Shown here: piece by piece, positions 47,800-60,719 of the stretch | Layout of the letters: each line of letters opens with the position of its first letter | Numbering within the stretch: the first letter of the stretch is position 1 | Assembly (NCBI GenBank): GCA_023846275.1 | Contig: CM043865.1 | Coordinates: forward strand, 34,114,412 to 34,178,411 | DNA: 64,000 bases | Reading direction: 5' to 3' | From: Vanilla planifolia | Lineage: Eukaryota > Streptophyta > Magnoliopsida > Asparagales > Orchidaceae | Position numbers and translations under genes: made by a program | Notes under the pieces: generated by a model | What the model was told of the DNA's origin: nothing | What the model saw: the letters and a program-made list of their open reading frames with translations, nothing else | Database searches by the model: none

Positions 47800-48260
47800 A
47801 AAAAACTAACTTCAATACTACTCTTAATTTACTTAGGAGAGAACTGAATTTAAGTATATATTAATGCATCATTTTAACTACTTGGGTTTGTATTAATATA
47901 GAATGATAGAGTTATAGCATATACTTCAAAACAGTTATGGCATAATAAAAGAAATTATCATATACATGATCTTGAGCTTACTGTAATTATGTTTGTCTTA
48001 AAGATTTAGAGACACCATCTTTATGATATAAAAAGATATCTATTTACTAATCACTAAAATTTGAAATATATTTTGCATTAAAAGAGTTAAATTTAAGTTA
48101 AAAAATGTGATTAGAATTACGTAAAGATTATGACATAGAAATTATTTATCATATGAGTAAAGCCAATATTGTAGGTAATGCATTGCATTAGAGGGTTAAT
48201 CTTCTTATCATGATTTCAAGATTGGAAGAAGCACACTTAATAGTTGAAATAAATCAGTTG
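47800..48260 (+). pseudogene. Gypsy RNase H remnant
   Basis: SLKFEIYFALKELNLS (48047-48094) and the following LELRKDYDIEIIYHMSKANIVGNALH (about 48109-48188) match the end of gypsy RNase H, including the KAN-V-ADAL motif with one change and the terminal Ser-Arg replaced. Confidence 0.8.
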
Positions 48261-48479
48261 GAATTGAATGCAATATCAATAGTTGCTAAAAGAATTCAAT
48301 TAACTATTGTAATTGAATTGTAAACTTTAAAAGTTGCTCAAGATACATATGAAAACTTCTAGCAAATTTTAATTTAAGTCAAGGCCAAAATTACTAAATA
48401 AAAAGAAATAAATTTTAATTTAAATAAACGAGTTTATTTTATAAGAACAAATTGCGTACTCTTGTAACAAATTCATGTA

Positions 48480-49160
48480 AACAAACTTTATTGAAAGAGA
48501 CACATGAAATAAGGCATGCATGTAGAACATCCAAGAATCATAAAAATATATAACAACTTAAAATACAAATTTTTAATAAAATAATATGAAGAAAGATATC
48601 TATGACTATATGAGTAGTGTATGATATGTCAATAAGTGAAAGGCAAGCAATAGAGATCAAGTAGGTTACCTCAACCTCTTCTTATTTCAATGTAAAAATA
48701 GAAAGAAAGATTAATAGTTTTACAATTATGTTACCAAATACCAGTCAAGGATATGATGATATATGGCAATAATTGACAGACTATCAAAAATAGCTTATTT
48801 TTTATATATTAGAATTATTTATTCAATTGAAATGTTAGCAAAGATTTATATTGATCAAATATTGAGATTATATAGAATGTTGAAGGTAATTATATCTGAT
48901 CAAGATTCTAATTCACCTCATATTTCTAAAAAACGGTATATGAAATATTTGGCACTCAATTAAGTTTTAACATAGTATTTTATCCTCAAATAGATGAATA
49001 GACTAAAAGAACTATAAATATTTTAAATGATACATTGAGACAAAGTATACTAAGTCTTGATAGAGATTGGGATACTCAACTAACATTGATTGAATTCACT
49101 TAAAAGTATAGTTATCAATTTAACATAAAAATGGTTTCATATGAGGCATTATATGTAGTC
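48480..49160 (+). pseudogene. Gypsy integrase remnant
   Basis: A 66-codon open part at 48763-48960 begins IIDRLSKIAYFLYIR and continues KVIISDQDSNS; it holds the second catalytic Asp region. Then NIVFYPQIDE (48973) corresponds to FHPQTDGQSER, and YEALYV (about 49139) to the FEALYGR motif. Stops and shifts lie between. Confidence 0.8.
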
Positions 49161-49169
49161 ACCACTATG

Positions 49170-49745
49170 TTGGCATGAAGTAGGTGACAAACTTCAATTG
49201 GGGCTAGAATTGATAAATAAAATAAATCAAAAGTTTCAAATGATTCTAGAAAGAATACAAAAAACACAAGATTGTCAAAAGAAGTACTTTGAAATAAAAT
49301 ATAGAAAAGAAGAGTTCCAATAAAGAGAACACATATTTTTATGAATCCAACAAATGGAGTAACTCAAATTAGTAAAGGTTGGGAAGCTAAAGCCAAGGTA
49401 CATTGGACCTTTCCAGATAATGGAAAGAGTTGGAGAGGTTGCATACAATGCAACGTTACCTCTAGTATTAGCAAGAATGCATAATATTTTTCACATTTAT
49501 GCTTTGAAGAAATACATTTTTTGCTTTATCATATATAATACAATATGATCCAAATATCACAAAAGCATAACTAAGTCTAAGTTATGAAGAGAAGCCTATA
49601 AGAATTTCAACCAAAAAGATTAAGCAATTGAGAAAAAAAGAAATTCCTATAGTTAAAGTGTAATGAAAAAATAAAAAAGAATGTGAAGCTCCTAGGAACT
49701 TAAGAATGAGATGAGAAAAAAGTATCCTAAGTTATTCTAAAGTTT
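49170..49745 (+). pseudogene. Pol C-terminal region with decayed chromodomain
   Basis: LVKVGKLKPRYIGPFQIMER with a following VGEVAYNATLP (about 49370-49460) is the conserved region after integrase. Then EEKPIRISTKKIKQLRKKEI (49583) matches the start of the chromodomain-like tail, and after stops EKSILSYS marks the usual KYPELF end. Confidence 0.7.
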
Positions 49746-49761
49746 GAGGATAAAATTTCTA

Positions 49762-49777
49762 CAATGATAGGAGAATT
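49762..49777 (+). other. Polypurine-tract remnant
   Basis: ATGATAGGAGAAT just before the 3' LTR start; a decayed form of the purine tract expected there for plus-strand priming. Confidence 0.4.
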
Positions 49778-52202
49778 TGTAAAATCTTTTATTTTTAAAT
49801 AAGATATATAAAAATATCTCATAAAATATATCAAGACCTTAGAAAATAAAGTATTAAAAATAAATTAAAAAAAGAATATATATTTGTATAAATCTTATCA
49901 AGATAAGTCTAATAATGTTTATTTCATAACGATTAGAGTTTGTATGAAATTATTACAAATTATCGAAATAAATAAGCACACATAATAACAAATTAGTATC
50001 TTAATGATAAGTAGATATATACTATAATTGAAATATGTTTTTTTTTTGAAAAAAAAACTTTTCTCACTCATAATCATTCCTGACTCATCCCGAGCCCTAT
50101 AATAGAATTTTTGCAAGGTCAATCAAAAGCTTCACTGAAACTCGTTTCACCATTAGCTAAGGCTATAATAAATATTAAAATATCAACGAAAAGCAAGAAC
50201 AAGGGAGAGTTGGTGCAGTGACAAGGATCCGCAAGTTCCAAACTATCATCTATGCTTCTTGCTTTCAATTTCTTTTATTTTCAATAATATAAGATAATAT
50301 TTGGTTCTATTCAAGATCCTATTTGGCTATTAGGTTAATGATATGTAAAATATCTTGAGTTTTATGAGTTATGGAATCAAGAAAAAAGAAAATTAAGAGA
50401 GAAAAGTTCTTAAAAAGAGAAAAAAATCATTAATTTGAAGTGAGATATGGGTTTCTATATTTATAATTTAAAAAAGTTTAATTTGTATAAAATTCTATAA
50501 GTTATGTTAAGAAAATTATACTTGAGAGGCTAAATTGAGAAATAATAAATTTGATTAACAACAACGAAAAGCACAAAAAATAATAACAAACAAAAAAATA
50601 AGAAAATCTTTTAGATAAGTATTATAATATAAATATTACATACATATATATGATGTGATATTGAATGTTAAAATTAAAATATTATATATAAATTTTGTAC
50701 AGAACATGTGGTATTGATATACTGATGTAGTATTATTATATGTAATTACTCAAAAACTTGTACTTACAATTATATATGTCTTTTAGCTTTCATAAATTAT
50801 TATGTAAAATTGTTTGGCATGATGACTATGTAAGCATGACATTTAATGCATTGATATAAAAAAAATAACACACATCTAATTAAAATATATTTGAAAATAA
50901 ATTAAAAGAATGATAATTGAATATTAATAAATTAACAATAATAAATCATGAATTCTCAAAAATTTAAATATATTTTTCTTTGAAAATAATAACAATATGC
51001 CACAATATTAAGATATTGTCACTATAAGATGACTAATGGCCAACAAGTTACATGGTTGACATTTGTTATCGTAAGATGGATAGTAACCAATGTGTTATAA
51101 AATTGAGATATTACTATCACTATGTGGCTAGTAGCCAGTATGCTACATGATTGGCATTACGACTACAAAAAACCTAATGACTTGTGTGCATAAAATTGAG
51201 ATTTGTCATTATGAAGTGGACAACATCCAGTATACCCCACTATTGAGATTTGTCAAAAAAAATATAGTCATTGAAAATATGAAAAGACTAAACATGAATA
51301 TGTATGAAAACATGATATGATAAATTAATAATTAAGATTTCTATTATCACTAAGTACTTTTAAAAGAGTACCATTCTAATCATCATGAGAAAGAGAGAGA
51401 GAGAATGCATGACAACACTTGTCATCAAAATGTTTACTTAGTAAGTAGAAACAAACATAAATAAACAAGACCACATTAAAAAAATTAAAAATATGATAAA
51501 AATTTTTATATGTATGTTATTTCTTTTAGAGATTATAATATATTCTTTTATAACATATTATGTTTCTTTTATATTTTAATATGAATGAAACTCTATTTAT
51601 TTATATGTTATGATTGACATTTGTGATTAGACCCTGTAAGCAATTATCCCAAATTATTGATTATCTTATAATTTTATTTATTATTAGAGATAGCTTGCTA
51701 AGCTATTGATTATTGATTTAGTCTTTTTTTGGCATTGATATTTCAAGTACAGTGAAACTCAAACAAAAAGGGGACAATCCATAAGAACAACCTTTAAGAA
51801 AGAATTGAAATTATAAAGGTTTATGAAATGAGAGTTCTACTAAATGACTTATTAATTATTGAATTTATTTACTATTGTATTTATATGTAAGAACAACTTA
51901 TAATAGTTAAAAGGAATTATGGAACTATGAAATGTGGTTATTGTGATTATTTGGTTGATTATAGTTGATAATTTTAGTTTGTTGTAATTAATTATTGTGG
52001 ATATAAATTACATAGTTATTATATTGTGAATATAAATATAATGTTAACATATTTATAAATTAAAAAATAGACAAAATTTAGATGATGTTTTCTCTCTTGA
52101 ATATGTGACAAAAATAAGAGTATATATCTTGGTGGTATCAAAGTATGACTTAACTAGATAACAATTTGGGTTGAAATACGTGACAAGAATAGGGTCGTCA
52201 CA
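49778..52202 (+). repeat. 3' LTR of the gypsy element
   Basis: Starts TGTAAAATC and ends GGGTCGTCACA. It aligns with the 5' LTR as described there, including the 47-bp array (51000-51260), the TTACTTAGTAAGTAG block at 51431, and the internal PBS-like motif at 52129-52140. Confidence 0.85.
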
Positions 52203-53266
52203 TAATCAATTTTTATTATAATGTTGTGCCACCATATTGATAATTGACACAAATACTTGATGTGAGGCTATTAGGAAGTCATCCTAAAAAACATTATATG
52301 AGTTCTCCCCTTGTAAACCAAAATCCATCATCATGCTCTAGTTTGCATCCAAGTGATAGGAAGAAGCTTGTAGGTTATTGTCAAGGTTGATGTGACACGT
52401 AGAACAAAAGAACTCATTGTTCCAAAAGCTAACTATCAAATGCATGACAACATAAATAACAAGTATCATATCGAGTTGTACTGTATGTTGCTTAACAATC
52501 TTTATGTTGAAATTCTTTCTTAATTGGAGATTTTATACAAAAAACTTATGGATACATACCTCTTCCATTGTCTCTTGATAACATTAATGACATTATTTAA
52601 CTTTTGTTTTATTTGACTCATTAAATCCATGAACATTTTAGGAGATTCTTATGCAATATTATTTCTATGGTTCTTGTCCTAATATTTTTAATTATATTGT
52701 AATTATTTTTGTCCAGATTAATTAATAAGCTTTAAGATTTTTTAAAAAATGAAAATTTAAAATGCAAAAACTAAAAAACATAGAACAAACCATCACATAT
52801 GCATTTTGTATTTTTTAAATAAAATAGTTTTTGTCGTAAAACTTATCTACTTCATAATGTTTCAATAAAAATGTCACCTCTTAGGGGTTTATTTAGAATA
52901 ACATCATCAAGACATTTGTGACAATGAAACAACTATTATAATCTCACAACTTCAACTCATCATAATAGCATTAAATATTATGATGCAAAATAAAAATTGA
53001 ACATTGTATAAAACCAACCTACTCAAAGTTTAAATGCATCTTAACATAATCATAAACATAAGTTCGCCATATCAATATATTTAGTTTATGTCAAATTTCA
53101 AAAACTCAATAATACTTAGACAATAATAATACATTCATACCCACTCTGTCTCCCATCTTAGTTGACCCTTTGTCGACGAAATAAGAAAATCTATGCAAAC
53201 GTTCATGATAGTATAATAGCAACATGATATCAATATTATAAAGAAAAAATAACATATGATACCATA

Positions 53267-53310
53267 AGATAATCATGAAAAAAAAAAAAAAAAAAAAAAG
53301 ATAATCATGA
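53267..53310 (+). mobile_element. Poly(A) tract flanked by 12-bp direct repeats
   Basis: AGATAATCATGA at 53267-53278, then A20 at 53279-53298, then AGATAATCATGA again at 53299-53310. The duplication is perfect and nothing but A lies between. This is the form of a retroposed tail with its target-site duplication, lacking any body sequence. Confidence 0.75.
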
Positions 53311-56300
53311 ATATATGTATAATAATAATAAAATAATTCTTTTATTCTCTTTTATTATTTAACTCTTGTCTTTATCATACTTTGGATTTCTTTTCTTAAG
53401 ATCTATTTTTTAAATGATTACCGTTTACACTCCACATTATTACATGTCATATGTATTATACATCTATAACACTTGTCTCATTAGAAGGCCTATAATAAAA
53501 AAACCTCTTCCCGTAAACATATTCATCACAACTAGTAACTATATCACAGTGTATCTAGCATGGTACTAGAAACCATGCTTGTGTCACGAGCAAATCAAAA
53601 GGAAAACAAGTGACAAATCAAGCAAAGGTTATAAATATACTCGTCTCTATAACAAACCTAAAGGCCAAGCTAAAGACAACAATAGGTAGTCTCAATACCC
53701 CATAAGCATTCATCATATCATATCTAATTTGAGACCATTTTCTAATTCCTATTTATTAAATATTTTTTGTAGTTGCTTTGATCGAACTACTAGTTCTATG
53801 TCCAATTCCTCATCTTCAACTTTGGTCTATTTTAACTATTTAGCTAAATAATCAAATTGTATAATATTTTTGTCTCATCTTAAAATAGAGAGCAAGAACC
53901 CTTTTCATATATTTTTCTATTTCTTAATCATCAAAACATTTTTTTGCAAAACCACTTGATCTAATCACTTGTGCATACAAAATTATTTGTTTTTCTTGCA
54001 AAAACCATAATGAATTCATGATTCAAAACAAAATTTGAATTCTTCTAACATAAGTTCAAAGCCACAAATTCAAAATAATTCAATTTTATGGAGCAAACAA
54101 ATAAATTTAATTTGGATTCAAAAGGAAACACTCTCAATACATAATCTTTTTTCTCTTCATTTCAAGCAATTCCTTCTTTAATTTCAGCATTCTATTTTGG
54201 TTCTTCTTTTTCTCACTTTACTTAAACCCTTTTTCTTTCTCTCTTTCTCTAAAACTTGTTCTCTTAGGAATCCTCCATAACTATCACATACTGAGATATG
54301 GGAAAAAGAATTTACAAGGGATGAGGCGTGAAGCAATATTTGATTATGCTTTTAAAATATAAATAAGTTTTTTTATTATTTTTTAAAAAAGCATTATAAA
54401 TTTATAGGTACTTCAAAAATTAAAATAAATTACCTTTGGGCTCATCCCAATGTGCGCTACCTAACTATATGCTTATTTTTAAATTTTAAAATATTTTATA
54501 TAATGAAATGATTTTTAGGGTGCATTGAAAAATCAATTATTTCACTTATGCTTAATTTCCCATATTCACATTATCAAAACTTATGTATTAAAATAATTTG
54601 CATTTTTATTTATCATATTTATAGATTTAAATAGAATTATATAAAAAAATAAATTCAATGTGTTTCAAGAAAAATCTATCATAAAGCATATATGACATTA
54701 GTTGACAATCTTAGTGATAGAATTTTACCATTGTAGAAGGCTTTTATACCTAGGAAAGTGGTTTTTTGTGATATAAGATTATGTACTAAAGGCTTGTTTC
54801 TTTGTAGTTTGTAGGAATAATCGTTCAACTATAAAAAGTGAAATGTTTCTCAATTTATATATGTAAGATGATGATTTTTTGATTTCAACATTAATTTTGG
54901 GGACAAAATTATAAGATATGCATAGGATTTCAAATGTATAAAATTACGTCAATAACATAGACCATGTTGTTACATAGTGTTATCAAAGTCATAATCCCAA
55001 AATATGAAGTGATTTGAGGAGAACCTTATGTATATTGTTGAGCCTTTGATTTCATGGAAGTGATAAGTTAGGAGGGATCATACAATGATGTCATAAAAAT
55101 TAAATTATTAATGAAAAAAGTGGCACTTAGCAAGTTCTAGGTGAAGGGTTATAAGAATAAAAAGTCTCATACTAAAAGTTAATATTCTTTGAATCAATGT
55201 AATAATCAAGAAGAACAACAATAAAAAATAATATCATTAATGGATGAATTTCAATAGTTCAAAAATTTCACAGATTGAAATCTTTATGAAATATTTGCAT
55301 GATAAACATTTCATCATGATTCCTTTACTAACTAAAAAATATAATATCCTAAAATTTGTTATATTTTATATATTATAAGTCATTAGATTAATTTAATTTA
55401 AATATAATCATAGATAATTGCATTAAAATAAAGTTAATTTTTTGAAATATAATATTTATTAATTAAAATATTATTATATATATTATCTTGAAAATTAAAT
55501 CATTGTTTTAAATGATGTCAAAAATTTTATTTAAACATATTATTGAAAATAACTCTTCAAGAGAAATCCAACAATAATAAATTTATAATTTTTAGAAGAC
55601 TAAATGATTTGTTATCATTTTTTAAAAGGACATATATGTCATTTCTTCAATTATTCAAGGTAAAATTTGTAATTGATAAAATTAAATCTTAGTAACATAT
55701 TTGGGATATAGTTTAAGAAAAATTCTACAATGTGTGAGGTAGGTGATGGACTCAAGGAATTGAGAGAAAGAGACAAGGGGAGGAGAGTTTGCAAAAACAT
55801 AGTTGGTTGGGTTACAATAACAATAAGAATAAAGGAATTTTGAGATAAGAAGGAAAGTTAGTTTTCTTTTGAGTTAATTTATTTATTTTAAATGTGAATT
55901 GAATAAGGTTTATCTATAGTGAATAACATAATGTTATTTTCAAAGTTCAAGATATATGGATTTGAATTGGAAAGAAATTAAGTTTGAAAACTTTATGTTC
56001 TTATCTAGAAAGAGAAAATACTATATGATTAGGTAAAAATACAATATATTAATTCTAATGTAAGGTACAATACTTGTAGTCAATGAGAACAACAAAAGGT
56101 ATTTTGAATGAAGTGTTTTGTATAACTGAATATATCATATGATTGGTTTATTGTACAATTTTTAATTGAGGCAAACATAAAAAAGATTGTTGAGATTAGG
56201 AGAGGAACATATGATACATTAATTGCAAATTATGGTATGATATGCTACGAACAAGAACTATGAAGCTTAAGAAAAGGATAATGTTGTACAGTGAGAAATA

Positions 56301-56482
56301 GAAAGGTTTAAAGAAAAAGTATAGTGCGATTGATCCAACATGTGGTACAATATTTTTCTTAAAAACATATAATAAATTAAGTTTAATGAATGATACATTT
56401 GTGGGACAAAATGAAGGGATAAGAAAGATTTGTTTTTGTGGTTTTATGGTTAATAACATGCATGATATATATATATGTATGC

Positions 56483-56483
56483 A

Positions 56484-56520
<37 letters not shown>
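56483..56520. repeat. Compound (GT)n(AT)n microsatellite
   Basis: GTGTGT run then TATATA run, read directly. Confidence 0.9.
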
Positions 56521-57900
56521 GTATATAAAGAAATATTTGATAATTCATATGCATATATAATATTGTATGAAGTCTAAAGGAGAAAGAAATTGGATAAGAA
56601 ACTTTCATCATGAATTCAAGTAGGTAGAAAAATAAATATTTTGTTTTTGACATTATTATAAAAGATATTTTTAAATTTTAAAAGAAAAATAATAACATGA
56701 TTTCTCTGAGATTATAACATCCTAAAAATGAAGACAAATAATTTTAATACATTCAAACTATTAGATGTTAAAAAGAAGAATATTAGAGAATGATTAATAA
56801 AATTAAGAAAAGATTTATAAAATAATGATTATGTGCCAAATATATTTTTAGATTTTTATTAATTATTTTAAAAAAAATTTAATTATGTTTTATATCATGT
56901 TTTTATATTTAATTATTTTATTTAATTTATATATTAAGCTCCAAAAAATCTCATTAGTAAGTATGTCACTTGTCATGTTTTTATTACATATTAAGATGAA
57001 GACTATGAGTTTATAGATGAGGATCATATTAACTAGATGAGTTAGTGGATAGGGTTCGTATAGAGCTTATTTTATTAAAGTTTGTAGACAAAATTATTAT
57101 ATATTTTTTGGAAGCATATGGTATTAATTTAATATTTTATATCTTATATGTTGTTATATTTTTTTCTTTATATATATAATTTATAAAAGAGATTTTATTT
57201 GTGCTTTTTCTTGTAGATAGATTTAAATTTTGAGTTATTCTAATGAATGGTATTGATACTTAATTTTTGAAATGATCTTATTATTAGGTCTCTATCTAGA
57301 GTTTTGCATCTTCTCATATGTTTAATTACGCATACTTAATGTTTTATTTTTGTTAGATTATAGGGATTGGTTCAATGGTGTGCTTGATAAAAAAATATTG
57401 TATCGATAAGTTATCAACAAAAAATCAACTAAATATCGATGGCATAGCAACATCATGAATGTTGTCAGAAAAAGTCTTGCGATTGATCATGTTTTAATAC
57501 AAAATAATATTGAAAGAATATCATCTATATTATTGATTGATCTAAACAAAAGATTAGTCAATAAAACAATGCAATTTTATAGGTAAATGTGATTGATTAA
57601 TCACATCATTTTATTATTATCTTGGATGTTGTTCATATTTTGTCATGGTTGGCTAACAAATTTTCATCATTCAACTAATATCTAAGCATTAACCATGTCA
57701 AATGTTCCTTTGTTGATTTATTTAAAGCTCGGAGTAAAATTTGTATTATATTCCTTTCTCTCGATACAATATATATTTGCATTCACAAAAATAAGGGGAT
57801 TATGCCCATACCCTTTTAAAGCCTAAAAAAAAATCCAATATTTCAATAAGCTATATTTATAATTCGATAAATAGTGAAACCAAAAAATTACAAATAAAAA

Positions 57901-60110
57901 TATAATACAAATTATTACAAATCAAAATATATACATGAATAACTGTTGCGCCTCAAATCAATGACTTTGGGGCTCCCACAACATTTGATAGCAATTGTAA
58001 GTTGACAAAAGGTTGGTAAATTGTATATAACGAGGAAGAAAAATGAAGACAAAGGGACCAATGTAGGCTCTAATTAGTGTAGTTAACGACGTATTAGTAA
58101 CCAAACATGTATTTCGGAGCTAAACTTCATGCCTAAGATGATTTTTCAATAAAAAAAATGTGTTCAGTCACTTGGTTTCTCACCATAGATGACTTTGCAA
58201 CAAATAAAGTGGTCATTGTTTTTAGTATTTATTAACAATAATTTTTTGTCATTGATTGTTGATGATAAGGATTTTTAATCATATATGATGTAAGTTCATT
58301 TCTTTTAGTTTTTTTAGCAATTTTTAGGAAACAAAAACCTTGAGACTAATATATAATATTTAAAATAGATAATATCTTTAATATTTTAGATCAAGTCATC
58401 ACATAAAGCAAACAATGCCTTGTCATATTCAATCATACCATGTTAATAACATTCCATGTTAGCATTCTACATCAATCGTTTAACCATAGATTGTTCTAAA
58501 GCTTGATTTTATCAATAAATATTCTAGACACCAATAGTTAGAACAAAAAATAGTCATATTTATATCATCAATGAACATGTATTTACTCCTTAGCAATATC
58601 AATATTTCATACATATTGTCAACCACTATTATTATCTCTTTAGTAGATAACGATGAGTTTTGAGAGAGAAAAAAAGAAGGTGAAAACATTATTTTGTCAC
58701 TAATCATACAATTAATAATATTCTCTTCAATCTTCTTAAAGATTAGAATATCAATAAAGAATAACTCCTCAAAAATGATTGTGAAGTGCCAACTCCTTTC
58801 ATGTAGAAGCTCATCCACTCATCATAGAAGCATGATCTATTGATCACATGTTTTCCATCATTCATAAATTGTTGCATATCAATTGCAATGACTATTTTCT
58901 TTATCTTTTCATTTTTTGAGGTATTTCTATTATTATGTGCTTTTTATTATAATTTTATTTTTTTTCTTAATTTGTTTTCTAAGTTTGTTCCCTTATTTGA
59001 AAAAAATCTTAGATTAACAATGGTAACCCAAATTTTAATTAAGGACAGCCTTGGAGATTTGATAGCAACTTTGTTATAGCAAACGACGCAATCATGATTT
59101 CGTGACCACAAACATTCTTCTCATTGAGGACAACGTTAGTTAAGATGCGTGGACAAGGCTCATGAATCATTTCATTCAATTGGGAAAAGTTACCGTTAGC
59201 TGGCGACGTTGATAAAGCTTTATTCAAAAAATTATTTCAAAATAGATTTTTTTTTTTTTTTTTTAACTTAAAAAGCTTCAAAGGCAAATGGAACAGTTGT
59301 ATGACCTCTTCTTCTCACGATAAAAATATCATTTTTTTTTATTTTTACTTTTATTCTTTTTTAAATTTGCTTTGAAGCCAATCGTTTCTAAGGATACATA
59401 TCGTATACTATTACTCAATATTAATTTGTTTCCTGAATAATACATTTTAAAAAACTAAATATGTTATTGACATGTTTAATAAGAAATTGGCATTATAATT
59501 ATCTAAAATAATCTTTAAATTTTGATAAAAATATAAAATAAATTGTATATAGTTTTTAAAAGGATGAATTTGTTTCTATTGTTGTTGAATTATATTTTAT
59601 TTTTTGAATAAAAAAATAAAATTTCCAAACTTGATAAGCCTAAACACTCAATGAATTTTGAAACTTGGGTTTGTAAAAAAAACTAAGTTTAAAAATAAAA
59701 CACACCCTAAATTAATTAATAAAAAATAAATTAACAAATATTATTTTTAAGTGTTATGAAAAACTTATGTTTAGTAGATATAATGTTCACAAAAAATAAT
59801 GAATTGATTCATATAATATAATAACTAAAACACTCTTTTATTTTTTGATAAAACTTTGAAGTGATGTTTTAACTATGAATTTAAATAAAAAAATAAATTA
59901 TTTTGTATTTCTTTTTATACCAATATTATTATTATTTTTAAATAAAAAACATAAATTTTGAAAATTGATTTCTTAAGGAGACAATTATATTTAAAAAATA
60001 TTTTTATTTAAAAAATATAATTTTAGATCTGGTCTAACATTACAATAATCAGAACTTAACATGGATGGCCGTTCGGATTTAACGCTAATCTAATACCTAA
60101 AAGCATTTAT
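57901..60110. other. Intergenic DNA, weak frames only
   Basis: The 112-codon minus frame at 58480-58818 is the longest here, but its composition (Ile/Phe/Ser-rich) is that of translated A+T DNA and no domain was recognised. A short CpG-containing patch lies at 59050-59215. A T19 run is at about 59248-59266. Confidence 0.45.
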
Positions 60111-60119
60111 TAGAAGAAT

Positions 60120-60165
60120 GCACTTGACCAGGTTGTGAGTTGACCTTAACAGTGGGTCAAGCGCA
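60120..60165. promoter_or_regulatory. Cluster of three W-box-like elements
   Basis: TTGACC at about 60124 and 60138 and GGTCAA at about 60156 lie within 40 bp. W-boxes (TTGAC) bind WRKY factors in plants. No downstream gene is firmly identified, so function is speculative. Confidence 0.3.
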
Positions 60166-60279
60166 ACAATCAGTCCATTATTGCCCGGCCTATTTTTGGT
60201 GCAAAAAAAAATAATAATTTGCTTTATCAATAATGTCAAGAAAAATAGAAGAAATATTTTTGTATCCTTCAAAATTAAA

Positions 60280-60665
60280 ACGAAAAATATCTATGGAGAA
60301 AAGCACTGCGAACCCACCAAACAGGCAAAGCTAACTTGCGAAATTGTAGGTCTAATTCCTCAAGCTATTATTATCCTTTGTTATTTAAATTAAAATAATA
60401 TTTTTTTTACTATAATCGGCACCAATGCAACCAAATCATATCAGATAATAATATAATTTAGTACGCCAAAACGCTGTGAAGAAAGTGATTTAAAATAAAA
60501 ATAAATAAATAAATATTTGGTTGCCAGGGTGGAACAGCAAGACCCAAGAGGGCATCTCGCGTTTCCGATTTGTGGAATCAAGGATTCAACGAATTATTGG
60601 TGGCTTTGGGCCCGATTGCCAGTTGTTGAGAGAGACTTTTTTGCTGCTCAAGGAATATTTTTTTG
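60280..60665 (+). other. Two G+C-richer patches, possible gene remnant
   Basis: Patches at about 60295-60350 and 60520-60655 stand out from A+T DNA. The second follows an acceptor-like TTGCCAG (60523-60529) and is open for about 45 codons in one frame. No family was recognised. It could be a small transcript, a gene relic or an old transposon. Confidence 0.25.
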
Positions 60666-60719
60666 TTTTGATATCAAATATATATTTTAAATTATACTTT
60701 CAACAACTCGTTTTCAAAT

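Larger units (their letters stand above)
43507..52202 (+). mobile_element. Old Ty3/gypsy LTR retrotransposon (Tekay/Del-like), inactive
   Basis: Two long LTRs (43507-45956 and 49778-52202) flank a plus-strand pol region in gypsy order: protease, RT, RNase H, integrase and a C-terminal domain. The long LTRs, initiator-Met PBS and pol order fit the Tekay/Del chromovirus group. Gag is mostly deleted, with under 300 bp between the LTR and a zinc-knuckle remnant near 46245-46300. Stops are dense, often at positions where TGG, CAA or CGA is expected, which is the pattern of methylated-cytosine decay. The LTRs differ by many substitutions and indels, so the insertion is ancient. The element cannot encode active proteins. 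The exact target duplication was not found. Confidence 0.88.
52203..57900. other. A+T-rich intergenic DNA, no gene
   Basis: No frame with domain support. It holds a poly(A) insertion (53267-53310) and a compound (GT)n(AT)n run (56483-56520). Some stretches (for example 54.95-55.3 kb) resemble decayed retroelement interior, but no motif could be assigned. Confidence 0.5.

Noticed and set aside
58480..58818. 112-codon minus frame
   Set aside because: Composition is that of translated A+T-rich DNA; no domain, neighbour exon or family resemblance.
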